From the NCBI RefSeq assembly GCF_008831285.2, contig NC_045148.1, forward strand, positions 23,913,878 through 23,977,877: a stretch of 64,000 nt of DNA. Reading direction: 5' to 3'. The position numbers and the translations under genes were made by a program. The first letter of the stretch is position 1; the number at the start of each line of letters is the position of its first letter. Of this stretch, positions 1 through 11,500 are shown one piece after another. This DNA is from Nymphaea colorata. Taxonomy: Eukaryota > Streptophyta > Magnoliopsida > Nymphaeales > Nymphaeaceae. The notes beneath the pieces are model-generated. The model did not search any database and had not been told where the DNA came from. It worked only from the letters and a program-made list of their open reading frames with translations.

Positions 1-1019
1 GCCGAGTCAGTAGCACTGACCGATTCATTTTGTACAGTTGATACAATTAGTCCATCGGATCAGCTGATTCCTGGACTAGCATTAATATAACAGGTTTGAA
101 GATCTTTTGCTGCCTTAGTTCTTGTCTGGATCGACCTTCTCATCAAGCTTGCCCTCAATCTGGATTATTTCATAAATGAACACTACTGACTTCCTTAAGC
201 TTCACATTTCTATGGTGAAGCTTGTTCTTGTATTTGGACTGCACTCACTCAGATGTCAATTTTTGACATTGCTCTTCTTCTTTTGAAATTCCTTCCCAAC
301 GTTTTTTATAACTCAATTTCGTGTGGTTTTAGTAAGGGAAATTTGGAGTGCCTACAACCATGTTTCCTCATTCCAGAGATAAGAGTAAATACCAAAGTAG
401 TTGTTGCATGAGTTTTTACAAAATCTACATGGACCCGGTCCCTTCCTTTCCATTGTTGGTTAATTATTGCCACTCAGGTACATTGGTCCAAAGAATTATC
501 TATGCAGAGTTCTTGTTGAACCGAGCATCTCATGATTTGAATTGATTTAGTTTGTGCCAAGCTTGTTTAATTAGTTTGAGTTTAATGAGTTATAGAACTA
601 ACCTCCTTCAAATTGCACATGGCCCAAGTGAAGTCAAGCGTTCATATTATCTGGCAGTGTTTGATTTGGCACCGTTATTTAATGCTTACTTATCATTTTA
701 ATTAGTTGCTCTTCTTCAGTTTTTGTCTTTATGTTAAATACATATTTCACCAATTTCATGTTGAAGCTCACAATTCACCTTGTGATAGGCTCAAGTCTTG
801 CCTCTTGCCTTAAACGCCTTTATCAGCCAATTAAAGTTTTTGGTTTTTTTATCTTTTTTTAATACTGAAAAGACGGGAGAAAAGTGTCCAAAGATGTCAT
901 GATCAAAAGATAGATTCAGAACTAAGGTTCAAATTTAAATACATTGATACGTAATTAAGGGACCTCTTGAAAACTTCTGAAGAATTGACTCATGCTGAGT
1001 ACATTGCAATTGGTGCAGA
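1..1019. other. Unannotated AT-rich DNA
   Basis: No recognisable coding sequence, terminal repeat or RNA gene. The only reading frame (65 codons near 348-545) has no family resemblance I recognise. Confidence 0.5.
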
Positions 1020-1565
1020 CGGGTCATTGAATTGGAAGTCTTCTCTTTAATTTGGTAGTCTATTATAGCATTCATGGATGAATGGTCTCAAAATGCACCT
1101 TTGAGACACCTTTGTCCAGCATATGATCTGTGACACTCAAACTCTCTTATTTGTTTCCGTTTTATTCAATTTTTGACATACCAATACGGATCAGCCCAAA
1201 GTTCTTATGTACGCTAATACCTTGTCCTAGATAGGGCGTTATAGACCCCCAATCTGACCCAAACAAATAACAGATGGAATGGATGAAGTTCAGAAAATAC
1301 AATTACAAATCCTCAAACACGCGACCAAGTCTAAATTTTTTTTTAGGAACATCCGGTGTAAACAAACAATCCAAGAACCTACTATCACAGGCCATAATGT
1401 TTTTATAAATGTTTACAGAAGTCAAATTGATTTTTTTTTTCTAAAATGCCAATGATTAAGTTTACATTTCTCTATACAAGAGTGGATCATTAACACTTGC
1501 TCGTGCCGTGAAACTTTCACTATACAGGCACCTCACACCACTTCTGCACACACTTGATACACTTG
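1020..1565 (-). repeat. Dispersed repeat block A, distal part
   Basis: Non-coding sequence that recurs inverted at about 37840-38330 and 57220-57720. Shared landmarks are a stretch with three long T or A runs and the string AACATTTATAAAAAC, read on the opposite strand here. It lies directly beside the hAT-type element 1566-1911 here and at 57 kb, so the pair duplicated as a unit. Confidence 0.6.
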
Positions 1566-1911
1566 TAGGGTTATATATGACCCGAGTAAAAAATGAGCTC
1601 ATTCAGCCTGGCTCAAGCTCAAGTTTAGCTATATAAAGTCAGCTTCAACTCGATTCAGTACACCAAGCCACAGCTCGAGCTCGACTCATTTAAGCTTGTT
1701 TACCAACCCATCATTTGACTTGATTTCTTTCTTGGTTTTAAGTTTGAAGTTACAAAAAAACCTAGATAAATGGTTTACTCTAGTTTAATAAAATCAAGTT
1801 TATGTAACTTGAACTCGACGTATATATAATCACGAGTTTTGAGTTAAGCTCAATCTTAATAGAGCAAAGTCGAGTCGAGCTTGAGTTGGCTTGACTCGTT
1901 TTACAACTCTA
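1566..1911 (-). mobile_element. hAT-type MITE, GAGCTC-word family
   Basis: Starts TAGGGTTATATATGA and ends, read inward from the other side, TAGAGTTGTAAAACGAG. The interior is rich in GAGCTCGAGC and CTCGACT words. Flanking octamers TACACTTG and TCTACTTG agree at 6 of 8 positions, as expected of an old hAT target duplication. The same insertion sits at 56811-57159 on the other strand, so it predates the duplication of this block. Confidence 0.65.
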
Positions 1912-1929
1912 TCTACTTGACACACACAA

Positions 1930-2100
1930 ATTGAGTTCAAAATTTTGGATTCAGATTCAAATATATAAATAGGATTCGGGTCAGATTCTGATTGTGACAT
2001 CTGATTTCAGATTCAGATTAGGATGAGAAAAAAATGGATTTAGATCAGATTCAAATAATGAAATCTGATTTTGGATGAGGATGAGGATGGGGATGAAACA
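1930..2100. repeat. GATTCAGATTC-word repeat, partial
   Basis: Short-period degenerate repeat built on GATTCAGATTCAAAT and ATCTGATT words. It is one of about a dozen copies in the window, truncated, and lies beside the kinase fragment exactly as its counterpart does at 56270-56400. Confidence 0.6.
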
Positions 2101-2208
2101 AAGAAAGTTTTTATGACAAGGATTGGGAAAAGAAATGAGCCAGGAGCAAAAATATTTAAACAACCCTATTTATTTTATAAAAATGAAAAAGAATTTGTTT
2201 ATTTTTTG

Positions 2209-2454
2209 TCATAGTTCAAAAGAAGAAGCCTTTTGTCGTATCCTTTTAAGTCTGGCGTCTACCTCCTTCATGTCCATTCTTACAATTGTAGACTCCCTTG
2301 AACATGACAGCCCTATCTCCTTGATCATCACCAACAGATCATTCCAGGCAGCTGATCTTTCAGTTGCAGTACCATTGCTTTCCTTCAGAAGATGGCCAAC
2401 AAACAGTCTAGGACCAACTGTTGTTAGAAACTTGGCTCTCTCTTTCTCTCTCAC
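2209..2454 (-). pseudogene. Receptor kinase C-terminal fragment
   Basis: An open frame of about 81 residues on the minus strand ending in a stop. From about residue 24 it reads as the end of an LRR-XII (XA21/EFR-like) kinase domain. The recognisable segment runs TERSAAWNDLLVMIKEIGLSC and then RMDMKEVDARLKRI, kinase subdomain XI plus the C-terminal helix, and resembles the better preserved copy at 61107-61481. The first ~23 residues do not resemble kinase sequence, so the fragment is cut there. There is no ATP-binding loop, catalytic loop or LRR domain, so it cannot act as a kinase. An inverted, more decayed counterpart lies at 55890-56130. Family assignment is fairly secure; loss of function is clear. 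Confidence 0.75.
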
Positions 2455-2880
2455 TTTCTTAACACACCAAGAAAATCAAATCAGAAGAAAAGAAAGACAT
2501 AGTAAGAACACACAAAGATTTTACATGGTTTGAAAACAACGTTTTTTTACGTCCACACAAAGCTATTTCCTGTATCAGAAAAAAATTACAAAGTACAAGC
2601 TAAAACGCAGAACAAAGCTATTTCCACAAAATAAAAATTACATAAATACCCTTACAGAAAATAGGGAAGGCTATCAAGTATGGATCAGACTCAACACTCC
2701 AACAGCTGTCACTAAAGCCATTTTGTTTTTAAAAATTTTTGAAGGGGCCAAAGTGATTTTCTTTTTCTTTTTCTTTTTCTTGACTGCCAAAGAGTAAGTT
2801 AATTTACATTTTTCAAAATCGGAGAGGGTACACTGAACTCATGATAACCAAAGTGAATTCAAATATGCATAAATGTCCAA
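2455..2880. other. Unannotated DNA
   Basis: No recognisable gene or element ends. It contains a (CTTTTT)n-like pyrimidine stretch near 2758-2782. Confidence 0.4.
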
Positions 2881-3235
2881 TCTGATACGGATTCAGTTAT
2901 ACAAAATGTCCAATTGATTCAGATTCAGAAACACAAAAATATCCAATCAGACCCGGATTGGACTTAGTTTTAAATAATATTCTATATTCAATGCTCTTAT
3001 ATTTTGTAAATCAGTGAGATTCAGTTCAAAATTTTGGATTCAGATTCAAATATAAAAATAGGTTCAGATCGAATTCTGATCAGATTAGGATGAGAAAAAA
3101 ATGGATTTAGATCAGATTCAAATTATGAAATCTGATTTTGTATGAGGAAAAAAATTACATTCGAATCAGATTCAGATTGTGGAATCTGATTCAGATTCAA
3201 ATTTGGATATGACTTTTTTTCACTTGTTTCGGAGC
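2881..3235. repeat. GATTCAGATTC-word repeat
   Basis: About 350 bp dominated by GATTCAGATTCAAAT words and their variants. It belongs to the dispersed family whose better preserved copies end in TTGACATCCCTA. Neither terminus is clear here. Confidence 0.6.
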
Positions 3236-3540
3236 TCGAAACCAACAGACAGTTAATAATATATTCTATTTCAAATATTTTTCATTTTTATTTTTTGTAT
3301 TTGGGTCCATCCATTTTCAAGAAAAACAAGGTCAGTCGTTCTCTCGAGTCCTCCCAACTTCTCCACGGGTATGGATGACAACTGTTCACGTTTTTCTTAA
3401 TGAGCAGGTAATCGAATAACTTCAACTTTTGCTAGCGGCCCAGCAATACCCAAAATTGCGTACGTACCAGCATGCTGGAGCTTGTGAACATTGAGAAATG
3501 ATTCCATATTTGAGTTGTGGCCTTTTGGATATGAGTAATT
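3236..3540. other. Unannotated DNA
   Basis: No recognised gene, RNA or element terminus. The short reading frames here show no family motif. Confidence 0.35.
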
Positions 3541-3680
3541 ACTTAAAACTAAATCTGTATCTGATCCGATACTTATATACATCAGAATCAGAATCTGAAT
3601 CTAGTCGGACGTTATTTCTTAATCAGAGATTAATTTTTTTCTCATATCTGTTTTTTTTTTTAATGGTTCAATTAGACACG
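3541..3680 (-). repeat. GATTC-word repeat, short copy
   Basis: Contains ATCAGAATCAGAATCTGAATC-like words followed by a T run. The inverted counterpart is 51780-51950, which likewise lies immediately outside the two-exon pseudogene block. Confidence 0.55.
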
Positions 3681-3956
3681 CGATCAGGATGGAAAATGAC
3701 ATTTAAAGTGTATCTATCTTACCAAGTGAATGACGAGGCAGTTCCAATTCTTTTGCTTACGTTACATGGAAAGGCATGATATCTAGATAAAGAGGTAAAA
3801 AGAGAGAGAAACACATAATTTCGTGACAAATTGTAAATGATTTTGCAAAAATTGTCAAAAACAATAAAAGAATACAGAAAACGTATAAGTGAAAGGGAGG
3901 AAGGGTGGTGAGACTCAAAAGAGGAGTTCGAGTTGGTAAGGGATGTTGGTCAAGCT

Positions 3957-4543
3957 AATGTTCCTGATAAGGCTCAGATGCTCCTTTAAGCCAAAACTCC
4001 CTTCGAGTAGGATCCGTTAGAGCCGCAAAGACGGGTAGACTTCGCTTGTTGCAGGCCACATCAGCATTGGGATTGATAACCGCGTCCACCATGGCCTCGA
4101 ATTCCTCCGTCTGAGGCATTATCTTCTTTTCCTCTTCGCTTGCCATCACTCCCTCAGGTGTGCTTAATCCTTGAGTGCTCACCTTAGGTCCACTGACCTG
4201 CCCAAATGCAGAAGGCATGAATCAATTCTTTGAAAACGTCACCGGTTTCATAATTTGTCACAAAGTATGAATGGTTATCATTCTTCAGTAGGCCTAGTAA
4301 CAACAGTGTTTTCTTAAACCATACATCGGGCTTGTTCCTCTGAGGCACCGGCCATAGCTCTTGCTTCCCGTGTGCAAACTGCAACCACATAGGCGTGAGA
4401 ATGAACTATTTGAACCACATATCACATATGCCAGTGCAAATATAACTAAGCAAATGCATGCACACTCTACCAGCCTCCTATGGAAGAAGTGTTAAAACAT
4501 TGAAAAAAAAAACTGAAGCATGTACCTGGTTGTGGTTGGGCAT
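3957..4543 (-). pseudogene. Two-exon gene remnant, unknown family, copy 1
   Basis: The minus strand carries a short exon (4526-4543, MPNHNQ) ending CAG|GTACATG, an intron of about 150 bp ending GGTTGCAG, and a second exon from 4378. That exon reads as a basic then hydrophobic segment (PQRNKPDVWFKKTLLLLGL). A stop follows near 4190. A +1 shift, or an unrecognised intron at GGCAG|GTCAGT, leads into a further conserved stretch ending EFWLKGASEPYQEH and a stop. Copy 2 at 50914-51620 has GAGCATTAT where this copy has a TAG, so this stop is probably secondary. Its first-exon ATG is GTG here, leaving only the internal ATG. A TATATATTGAGA stretch lies about 90 bp upstream. I do not recognise the family. 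The splice signals and codon-like divergence between copies argue for a former gene. Confidence 0.55.
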
Positions 4544-4725
4544 CTTGATGCCTACATCCACGGGCAAGGGAGCTCTCTCTTTATTCCTTCACTGATGTTC
4601 TTGAGAGAAGATGGACTCTCAATATATAGAGAACAGGCCAGACCAATTTAAGTAAGTTAATCACGCAAATCCTGGGTGATAAACAAAGTGTCAAGAAAAA
4701 AGGGATCAGATCTCTTGTCAAAATC

Positions 4726-5118
4726 TGTTATTGTTATGCAGACTAAATTTTTTTTTTGAGAACCAAAAAAAAAAATGAACATTTATCTATTTCAGCATAA
4801 ACAGAATTTTAGACCAATTAAAATCGACGAGACATTCACCATATAATAGCAAGAGGAAGAAAGTCGTGTGGCACTGACAACTTACAGAAACAAATTGAAA
4901 TATTCATTGTGCCTTTATTTAATTTCTTCCAAATTGTAATTGGGAAGCAGCCTTTAGCTTTTTTACAGATAGAAATTGTGTATTATCATGATCATGTATA
5001 CCAAAAATCTTGTAAGCCATAACCTTTTGTTTTACTATATATGTTGGTCAAAGGAATCAATCAAAACAAGTTCTCTCCAGCTTTATCTTTCATGCTTTCT
5101 CTGTTTCCTTCTCTTTTC
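4726..5118 (+). mobile_element. Copia LTR, truncated element
   Basis: Begins TGTTATTGTTATGCAG and ends TTCTCA just before a primer binding site, which fits a Ty1/copia 5' LTR of about 390 bp. A related but shorter LTR lies inverted at 50547-50745. No matching downstream LTR is seen, so the element is truncated. Confidence 0.65.
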
Positions 5119-5130
5119 TCATGGTATCAG
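5119..5130 (+). promoter_or_regulatory. Retrotransposon primer binding site
   Basis: TGGTATCAGAGC is the standard plant Ty1/copia site complementary to the 3' end of initiator methionine tRNA. Its position directly after the TTCTCA end of the upstream repeat supports calling that repeat an LTR. Confidence 0.85.
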
Positions 5131-5560
5131 AGCAAAACGAGAGAGGAAAATCGACTGCTCCCTTCCGTTGACAACAAAAAATCCAATCATTTGTAGAGAG
5201 GTTCTTCAGACACCTGGAATTGGAATAATCTTCAGACAACAAATCAGTGCCGGCCTTCCTCTCTGCAGCCTGATACACCTTCGTCTCCAGTAAATTTCTT
5301 AGGGTCGACTGAATTTCTCTGCTGCGGATGTCAGTGACGAGCCCATTGCAGATCCTCATGAATCATATCCAGAAATCTCCTCTTGGCAGTTCTGGTTCTC
5401 AGCCTACAGGTTCAGCTCAACAGCAGGGTCTCTCAACCCTTCATTGAGTCACAAACTCAGGCAGTCATATTTGCTTCGGTTCAAAGGCTTTGGCTTCTTC
5501 TCTGACTTAAGACAGCAAAAGAGCGTCACCAGCGGAGGAAAGAGGGAGGAAACAGAATTA
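5131..5560 (+). mobile_element. Copia leader/gag-region remnant
   Basis: Sequence after the primer binding site should be the untranslated leader and start of gag. Only short frames remain, and no zinc knuckle, protease or reverse transcriptase can be seen before the sequence runs into unrelated repeats. Assignment rests on position after the binding site. Confidence 0.4.
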
Positions 5561-6190
5561 GGGGCTGTCGGACTGTAATGAGGTTTTTTTTTTTTGGGCG
5601 TGCTTTGAGCTATTTCTCTGTTTTCTCTGAGGAGAGCTTGACAGTGATATTCTTATTATCAAAGCAGAAATTCGTGAAGCCTGCTCCATTCGCGTCGTAC
5701 GAACACCACCGAGTTGAGATTCATCGAAGATCTTAAGGGCATCTTTTCCACTTTCAAACTTGGGTAATTTGGCACGCGGACCATTGACTTGAGTGCTGGG
5801 GGAAACTTGGGTATTCGATTTATTAACTTAGCATGAGGAAGAACAACTTATGCAAGACAAGTTCCACAGGGACAAATTGTCACCATTCTGAGGTCAGTTC
5901 TTCAATGCATAGATAAATGCTTTACTCAAGTTCAGTCAAATCAATTTTATGAAACCCAAACTTGACTTGTTTATAATCATGTTTTGAGTTAAGCTTGAGC
6001 TTAACAGAGCAAATTTGAGTCAAGCTTGAGTTGGCTCGACTCGTCCCCTGTTTATAATGGTGGAACATGTCAGTTGGAGTGGGGAAGCATCAACCTAAGT
6101 CAATATGTCTGATTTGAATTGACTGTCCAAGCTAACTGCTCCAAAAACATTTGCATGAAGAAAAGAAATTTACTAATCAACTAAAAAATC
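5561..6190. repeat. Mixed repeat fragments
   Basis: Includes 5780-5900, which recurs inverted at about 37600-37730 (shared GACAAGTTCCACAGGGACAAATT), and a GAGCTC-word piece near 5930-6050 related to 1780-1900. No coding signal. Confidence 0.5.
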
Positions 6191-6590
6191 AGATAGGATT
6201 TGAAATTAAGAAATGACATCCGATTAGATTTAGATTCAGCATAAATATCTGAACGGATTCAGATTTAGTTATATAAAAATATCCAGTCGAATTCAGATTC
6301 ACATTCCAATACATGAAAGTATCCGATCAGAACCAGATGGGACTTGATTTAAATAAAAATTCTTTATTCAATGCTCTTAACAGTTTGAAAATCAGCCAGA
6401 TTCAGTTCAAAATATGGATTCAGATTCAAATTCATATATGAAATAAAAATAGGATTCGGGTTGGATTCTTATTGTGACATCTGATTTCATATTCAGATTA
6501 TGATGAAAAAAATGGATTTAGATCAGATTCAAATTATGAAATCTGAGTTTGGTCAGTTTTGGATGAGGAAAAAAATCAGATTCATAAGAA
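6191..6590. repeat. GATTC-word repeat
   Basis: About 400 bp of GATTCAGATT and GGATTCAGATTTAG words. Same family as 2881-3235, with a similar order of landmarks (a Tyr/Asn-rich antisense frame and an AATGCTCTTA motif in the centre). Confidence 0.6.
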
Positions 6591-7197
6591 CTTAGTACCC
6601 AAGATTATAATTGTTAACTTCATAAGGACTTATTATGCAAGATAATTGGGTAATGCATCTTCCCATTTTCACGAAATAAATTACATAATTTATATCTATA
6701 TTAACGTTAGCTTTGCAATATTTTCCAATAGTCCTGTTGTCAATAATTGGTATATGTCTGTTTATATGTGTATTTATAATTGTCACCACCACGAGGTGCG
6801 ATTTGTCACGTCCCGTTTGTTGATGAGAACGAGTGACCAGTCCGAGTCAAGGTCATTTACTGCTAGTAAGGCCACCTGAACCCACTTTGCAGCTCAACTA
6901 ATCCTTAACCAAGAACAAGCCGATGGATGGCGCAGCTTGTGCCCGAAATGTTTGGACTACCAACTTCTAATTTCATTGATAAGATGTTGACCTTAAGAAA
7001 TCCCCATCAATATTCGACTCATTTGAAAAAGATGGGCACGTACGCCGTTGGTTCATATGAACCTATCCGTTTATAAATGTGTCACAAATTCATGAAAGAC
7101 AGTGTTAAGACCTTTGGTTCATATCTTAATGTATGTTAATACAGTCTATTATACGCATGCCATCTGTTTGACTTTTAAAAGGCTCTCTACTCATAGT
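6591..7197. other. Unannotated DNA
   Basis: No recognisable gene, RNA gene or element terminus. Confidence 0.4.
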
Positions 7198-7350
7198 TAG
7201 ACCTGGGTGTCGGGCCGGGTCGCCACTAGCTACCTGGTACCGGGCCTGGTCAGGCCCGGTGGTGTGGCCCGGCCCGGCCTGATTTATAACAAAAAAATAT
7301 TTTTTAAATTGTAATATAATTTTTTAATATAAAATATATTTTAAAATAAT
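7198..7350 (+). mobile_element. GGCC-word MITE, partial
   Basis: Starts TAGACCTGGGTGTCGGGCC, like the right end of the complete hAT-type element at 26466-26750 read on the other strand. It is followed by GGCCCGGCCCGGCC words and the usual AT-rich middle, then breaks off. Confidence 0.55.
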
Positions 7351-8160
7351 AGAGTGAAACGTGCCTTCAACATTATCTGCTAGCCTTTCAATTGGGACAA
7401 CTGAAGCGTGCAGCATAAGAAGCCCATGGGTTTGGAACGTCAACACTTTGAAGATATTAGAAGATTCCAACCCCATATTCTCTTTCCTTACTTCGTCACT
7501 CACAAAGCCAAGCAAGCTTTGCGAGTTATTTGTGCTTCGGTTCAGGGCTTTTTCAGGTCAATCATTTATGCATTGGCCTTTTGGAAGCATTGTGTGGTCA
7601 AGATTTTCTGCACGGAAGAATGAAGCATGCACCGACAAAGATGCCTGCAGTTGTTGGCAAAGACAACAACTTATTTTGTTTCTGAGAGGTTTGCGGAGGA
7701 ATATTTCAAATGATGAGCTGAGTTAATCAGGATTCACTAATTAATTGAGCACTTTCCAAGGAATTGTCCAGGATGAGTTTCAAGGTTTCTATCTTACGTC
7801 TAGGATAGGAGAGATTTCAAAACTGAACGACCTTTGGTATCCGATCAGAGGTTTGCCCACCGAGCTTCTTGGATCGCTTGAGAATAGAAAAGTTGGCTAT
7901 GATCACCTCTTTGCTCTTCCATCCTATCTTCCATGAAGGAATCGGTCTGCAAGGAAGCAGGACAAAACCAGATATCATTGTCAATTTCGTCTATACCCTT
8001 CTCGACCTTCTGTTCGGTGGTCAACTCGACCTGGTGTTTCCTTATGCATTTCTTAATAGATATAAAAATATTTTCATTCTTAATTAGTTATTCTTTTCTT
8101 CCATTCATTTTTCCTTTTTTTTTTGCTGATTTGCATCGAAATCATTTACATTAATGAATT
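7351..8160. other. Higher-complexity DNA, possible decayed gene
   Basis: Composition is less repetitive than its surroundings. Open frames occur on both strands (7361-7726 plus, 7324-7515 minus), but I recognise no domain in any of them. A stretch near 7790-7910 (EISKLNDL...LPTELLGSLEN) faintly resembles LRR spacing, too weak to name. Confidence 0.3.
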
Positions 8161-8540
8161 GGCCAGTTCACCAAATTGGCAGCATACATTGCCGACTTGA
8201 TTTAGAAACCGGTTCTCATGACACAACAATCAGATCATGAGGCAGCATTGAATGTTTGATTGCTTCAAAAATAAGGTAGGGAACATCTGGCCATACGTTG
8301 TTTGTATTGGAATATATGGAGACTAGTTCTTGGGTTTCACAAGAGGAGTCGAGATCAAGTCGGCTCATATGTTGCTGCTTCAATCTCGAGAAGAGCTTTA
8401 CCGAGCTTGACTGGTTCAAGCTAGATAATTTTCTTTTTCATCATTAATTTTTATATATATTATTCCATTCAATTTTCCAAAAATTGACAAAAGTATATAT
8501 ATAATACGTATATTTTTTATGTGTATTTCATTCCATGCAT
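8161..8540. repeat. Dispersed repeat D-like
   Basis: The start recurs inverted at 13515-13560, sharing a stretch around ATTGGCAGCAT flanked by AAACCGG. No coding function is seen. Confidence 0.4.
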
Positions 8541-9216
8541 TGAGAACCGGTGTGCAGAGCGTCTTTTGCTGCTTCCTTTTTTTCACCGTCACTCCTTCAA
8601 TCACCACTCTGCGCTACTTTTCATGCCTTTACTACTATCAGATTTTAAACACAGACATACAATAGACACTAACATTTTGAAGGCAAAAGTGAGAGTCATT
8701 ATTGTTGTAATGGAGAGGGGTTGTGGTTGTTCAAAATGAAGGACGACACTGGATGCCTAGTAGTGGACTCTGTTTCCCCTTTTTCCTGCCTCAGTTTGAC
8801 ACGATTGAGTATGGATGTCATCTTCCATCGGTTCTCCCTATAGCACTATGGCAATAGCTTGGAAAGTGCATCGATTCCATAAAAATACTGGCAATTTAGG
8901 AACCCTAATCCAGATTGGCACTCCCATATTCTCCTCAATAGATAAAGAGCATCTTGGATCCCATCTGCTGCCAACCATCACTCTTCCACCCAGTTTCCAT
9001 TCTCCCCTTCTAAAAACTACCCTGAGTTCATCCTCCCTATGAACCCTTACAAGGAAAGGATCCCTTCCTAAGAAGGAGAACTTTGGGTTTGCAACTGCAA
9101 TGTATTTACTTAAATAATCTTATTGCCTTGAACATTTATCAAGCTGCTTTTGTATATTCTCTTCCAAAAATATTTGCATTTTTTTTTGTTAAATTCAAGT
9201 TGTTGGAAGAGTCCTA
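8541..9216. other. Unannotated DNA
   Basis: Several short open frames but no recognised motifs, element ends or RNA gene. Confidence 0.35.
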
Positions 9217-10452
9217 AGTCCGGTGATCATGAAAAGTAAGTGATATCGCTTGTTGTTTTCGACACTGGGTGTCTAAGGCATGACCACAGATCACCGCAGA
9301 CCACACCAATGGGACTTTTTTTAATTCCACATGCAGCACCTTGCTTGGCACACAAGATTACATCAACAAGACTTTTTCTTCACAACCCTTAACAACAGAT
9401 TTCCAATGTCATGTTCTTCTCTTCATGCCTTCTCTTGTCTTCTTGCCATTTTTTTACATTTTTTTCTTCTGGGTTTTTCAATTGAACGGCCTGCACTGCA
9501 TTTAGTAGACCGGGCCTGTTGGTAGGGCTGCACGACGGCTCGACTTGGCTAAAACATCTTGTGCTCAAGGTCGAGCTCGAGTCAAACTCCTTATAGCAAG
9601 CTCGAGCTCGAGTTGACTACACAAAATCGAGCTCAACATCAACTCGTTTAACTCACTTAACCTGTTTAGGCATTAACTCATATAAGCATTAACTCGTGTT
9701 ACTTATGTAAGTGTTAAGGTCACATAAGCATTATTTCGTGTAAGTGTTTAACTCGGGTAACTTGCAAAAATTTGTTTTTATCCTCAAAGTTTAAACCAGT
9801 GATTCGGTGAACTGGTTTTCGCAATATTATATAGAATACTGGTGCGAGTCGAGTAGAGTATAAATGAGTTGTGTTCCGGAAACTCAAACTCGATTCACAC
9901 CGGTACTCTATAATATTTGCCAAAACCGGTTCACTGAATCACTGGTTTTAACTTTGAGGGCAAAAACAAATTTTCATAGCTTATATGAGTTAATGCTTAC
10001 ACGATTTAAATGAGTTAACGCTTACATGAGTTAAACGAGTTAATGCTTACACGAATTAATGCCTAAACGAGTTAAATGGGTTAAACGAGTCAAGTTCGAG
10101 CTTGATTTTATGTAGTCGAGTCGAGCTCGATCATGTTATAAGGAGCTTGACTCAAGTTTGAGCCAAGCTCAAGCTCAAGTTTTTTGAGTTGAATCAAGCT
10201 TGAGCTGGCTAATCTCAGGTCCTACTTGTGAAGAAAAAGTCCTATGTATATGAATATGTTGAAAACTGGCAAGGAAATATGTTTTTAAGGGTTGTGAAGA
10301 AAAAGTCTTGTTGATGTAACCTTGGGTGCCACCTAAGTTGCTGGATGTGGAAATAACAAGTCCTACAAATTAGAAAAAGTCTCATTGATGTGATCTGACA
10401 CCGAGTGTGGAAAACAACAGCGATATCACTTGCTTTTCATGAGCACCAGACT
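9217..10452. mobile_element. 1.2-kb fold-back element
   Basis: The whole segment is an imperfect palindrome centred near 9850-9870. Outer arms start AGTCCGGTGATCATGAAAAG on the left and, read inward from the right, AGTCTGGTGCTCATGAAAAG. Both continue through AAGTGATATCGC and a region with GTTGTGAAGAAAAAGTC. Inner arms carry GAGCTC-word sequence and a pair around ACCAGTGATTC/GAATCACTGGT. No coding sequence. I could not define a target duplication. A GAGCTC-family element starting TAGGGCTGCACGACGG (about 9524) may be nested inside. Confidence 0.7.
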
Positions 10453-10559
10453 CATTTTTTTAAAAGTTAACAGTAGAAATGCTAGCTCTTTTTGATAAAT
10501 CCTGTTTCACTTCTTATTTGGCTTAGTAATCAACTGATCAATTGGTCAAAGCAGGTAAT

Positions 10560-11065
10560 TTAAACAGTCGAAGAAAGGAACAAAATTTTGACAGAAGTCA
10601 TTAAGAATGTCTTCAAGCTATGCAGAATTTGCCAGGTCAATTTTTAAGATATGCAGTTCATTAGCTGATTTATTCATGCCATCTCTTATTGTTAGATGTC
10701 ATATGCAAAGTCTGCATGATGCGAAATGTACATGACTTTGAAATTTGATGATTGAAAGCTCCAATCTGATCACATTTTATTTCACTATAGAAATGACAAA
10801 TCTCAAAGACTGATAGAAATGTTCCCATGCAAAGGTTCTTAATTTTTGTCTCCTATATATGGGACTAGTTGTTTCCAAGTATCAGATGATAAGGGCAACC
10901 AGAACACAAATTCATCATAGGAGAAAAAGAACAATCCAAACGTATTCTGTAAGAGAGGAAGCCCTGGTACAGGTTGAGTCTTTCGATTTCGACGATCGAA
11001 ACAATAGGTATGATGTAGGAAGAAGCAGAAGAGACTATACAAAAGAACCAGGAATGAAATCATAA
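10560..11065 (-). repeat. Dispersed repeat block C
   Basis: Inverted copies lie at 51951-52760 and 57990-58740, with a partial one at 38560-38790. A conserved landmark is CCCATATATNGGAGACAAAA followed by AAACTTGGAAACAACTAG-like sequence. No domain is recognised in any copy. Confidence 0.6.
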
Positions 11066-11500
11066 TCCAAGCCGATCCTGAAACAGAGCCTCATGGGATT
11101 GATCGCATTCCCAGTCAGCCTTAAAGGGAATTGATTACAAGTTAGCAGTCCATATCAGAGTGGAGTCAGAAATTTTCTTTAAACTTCAACCTTTAACTTT
11201 GCAAACAACTCATGCATGACATGACACTTTAGTTTATTGACCATCAAATTTGAGAGAAGAAAAACAAAAAACAAGAGACAGAAATAAGACCCATTTTGAA
11301 ATAAAGAAAGGGGAAAGTTTGGGATCTCAACTTCAAGTCTGGACAAAAAACTAGAGAAGAATCCGATGGAGAGAATCATAACACAGGAAAACGAGTGCCG
11401 AGTTTCTTCCTCATCTTCCCTCCTCTGATCCCTTGTTCCTATGTAGCGACTCGAGCCACGCCCACTTGACAACCCCACCGACATATGTTAGAGAAAACAA
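11066..11500. other. Unannotated DNA
   Basis: No recognised gene. The minus-strand frame 11179-11484 has no family motif. Confidence 0.35.

Noticed and set aside
7745-7936. Possible LRR fragment (EISKLNDL...LPTELLGSLEN)
   Set aside because: One imperfect repeat is not enough, and no LRR neighbour is in frame.
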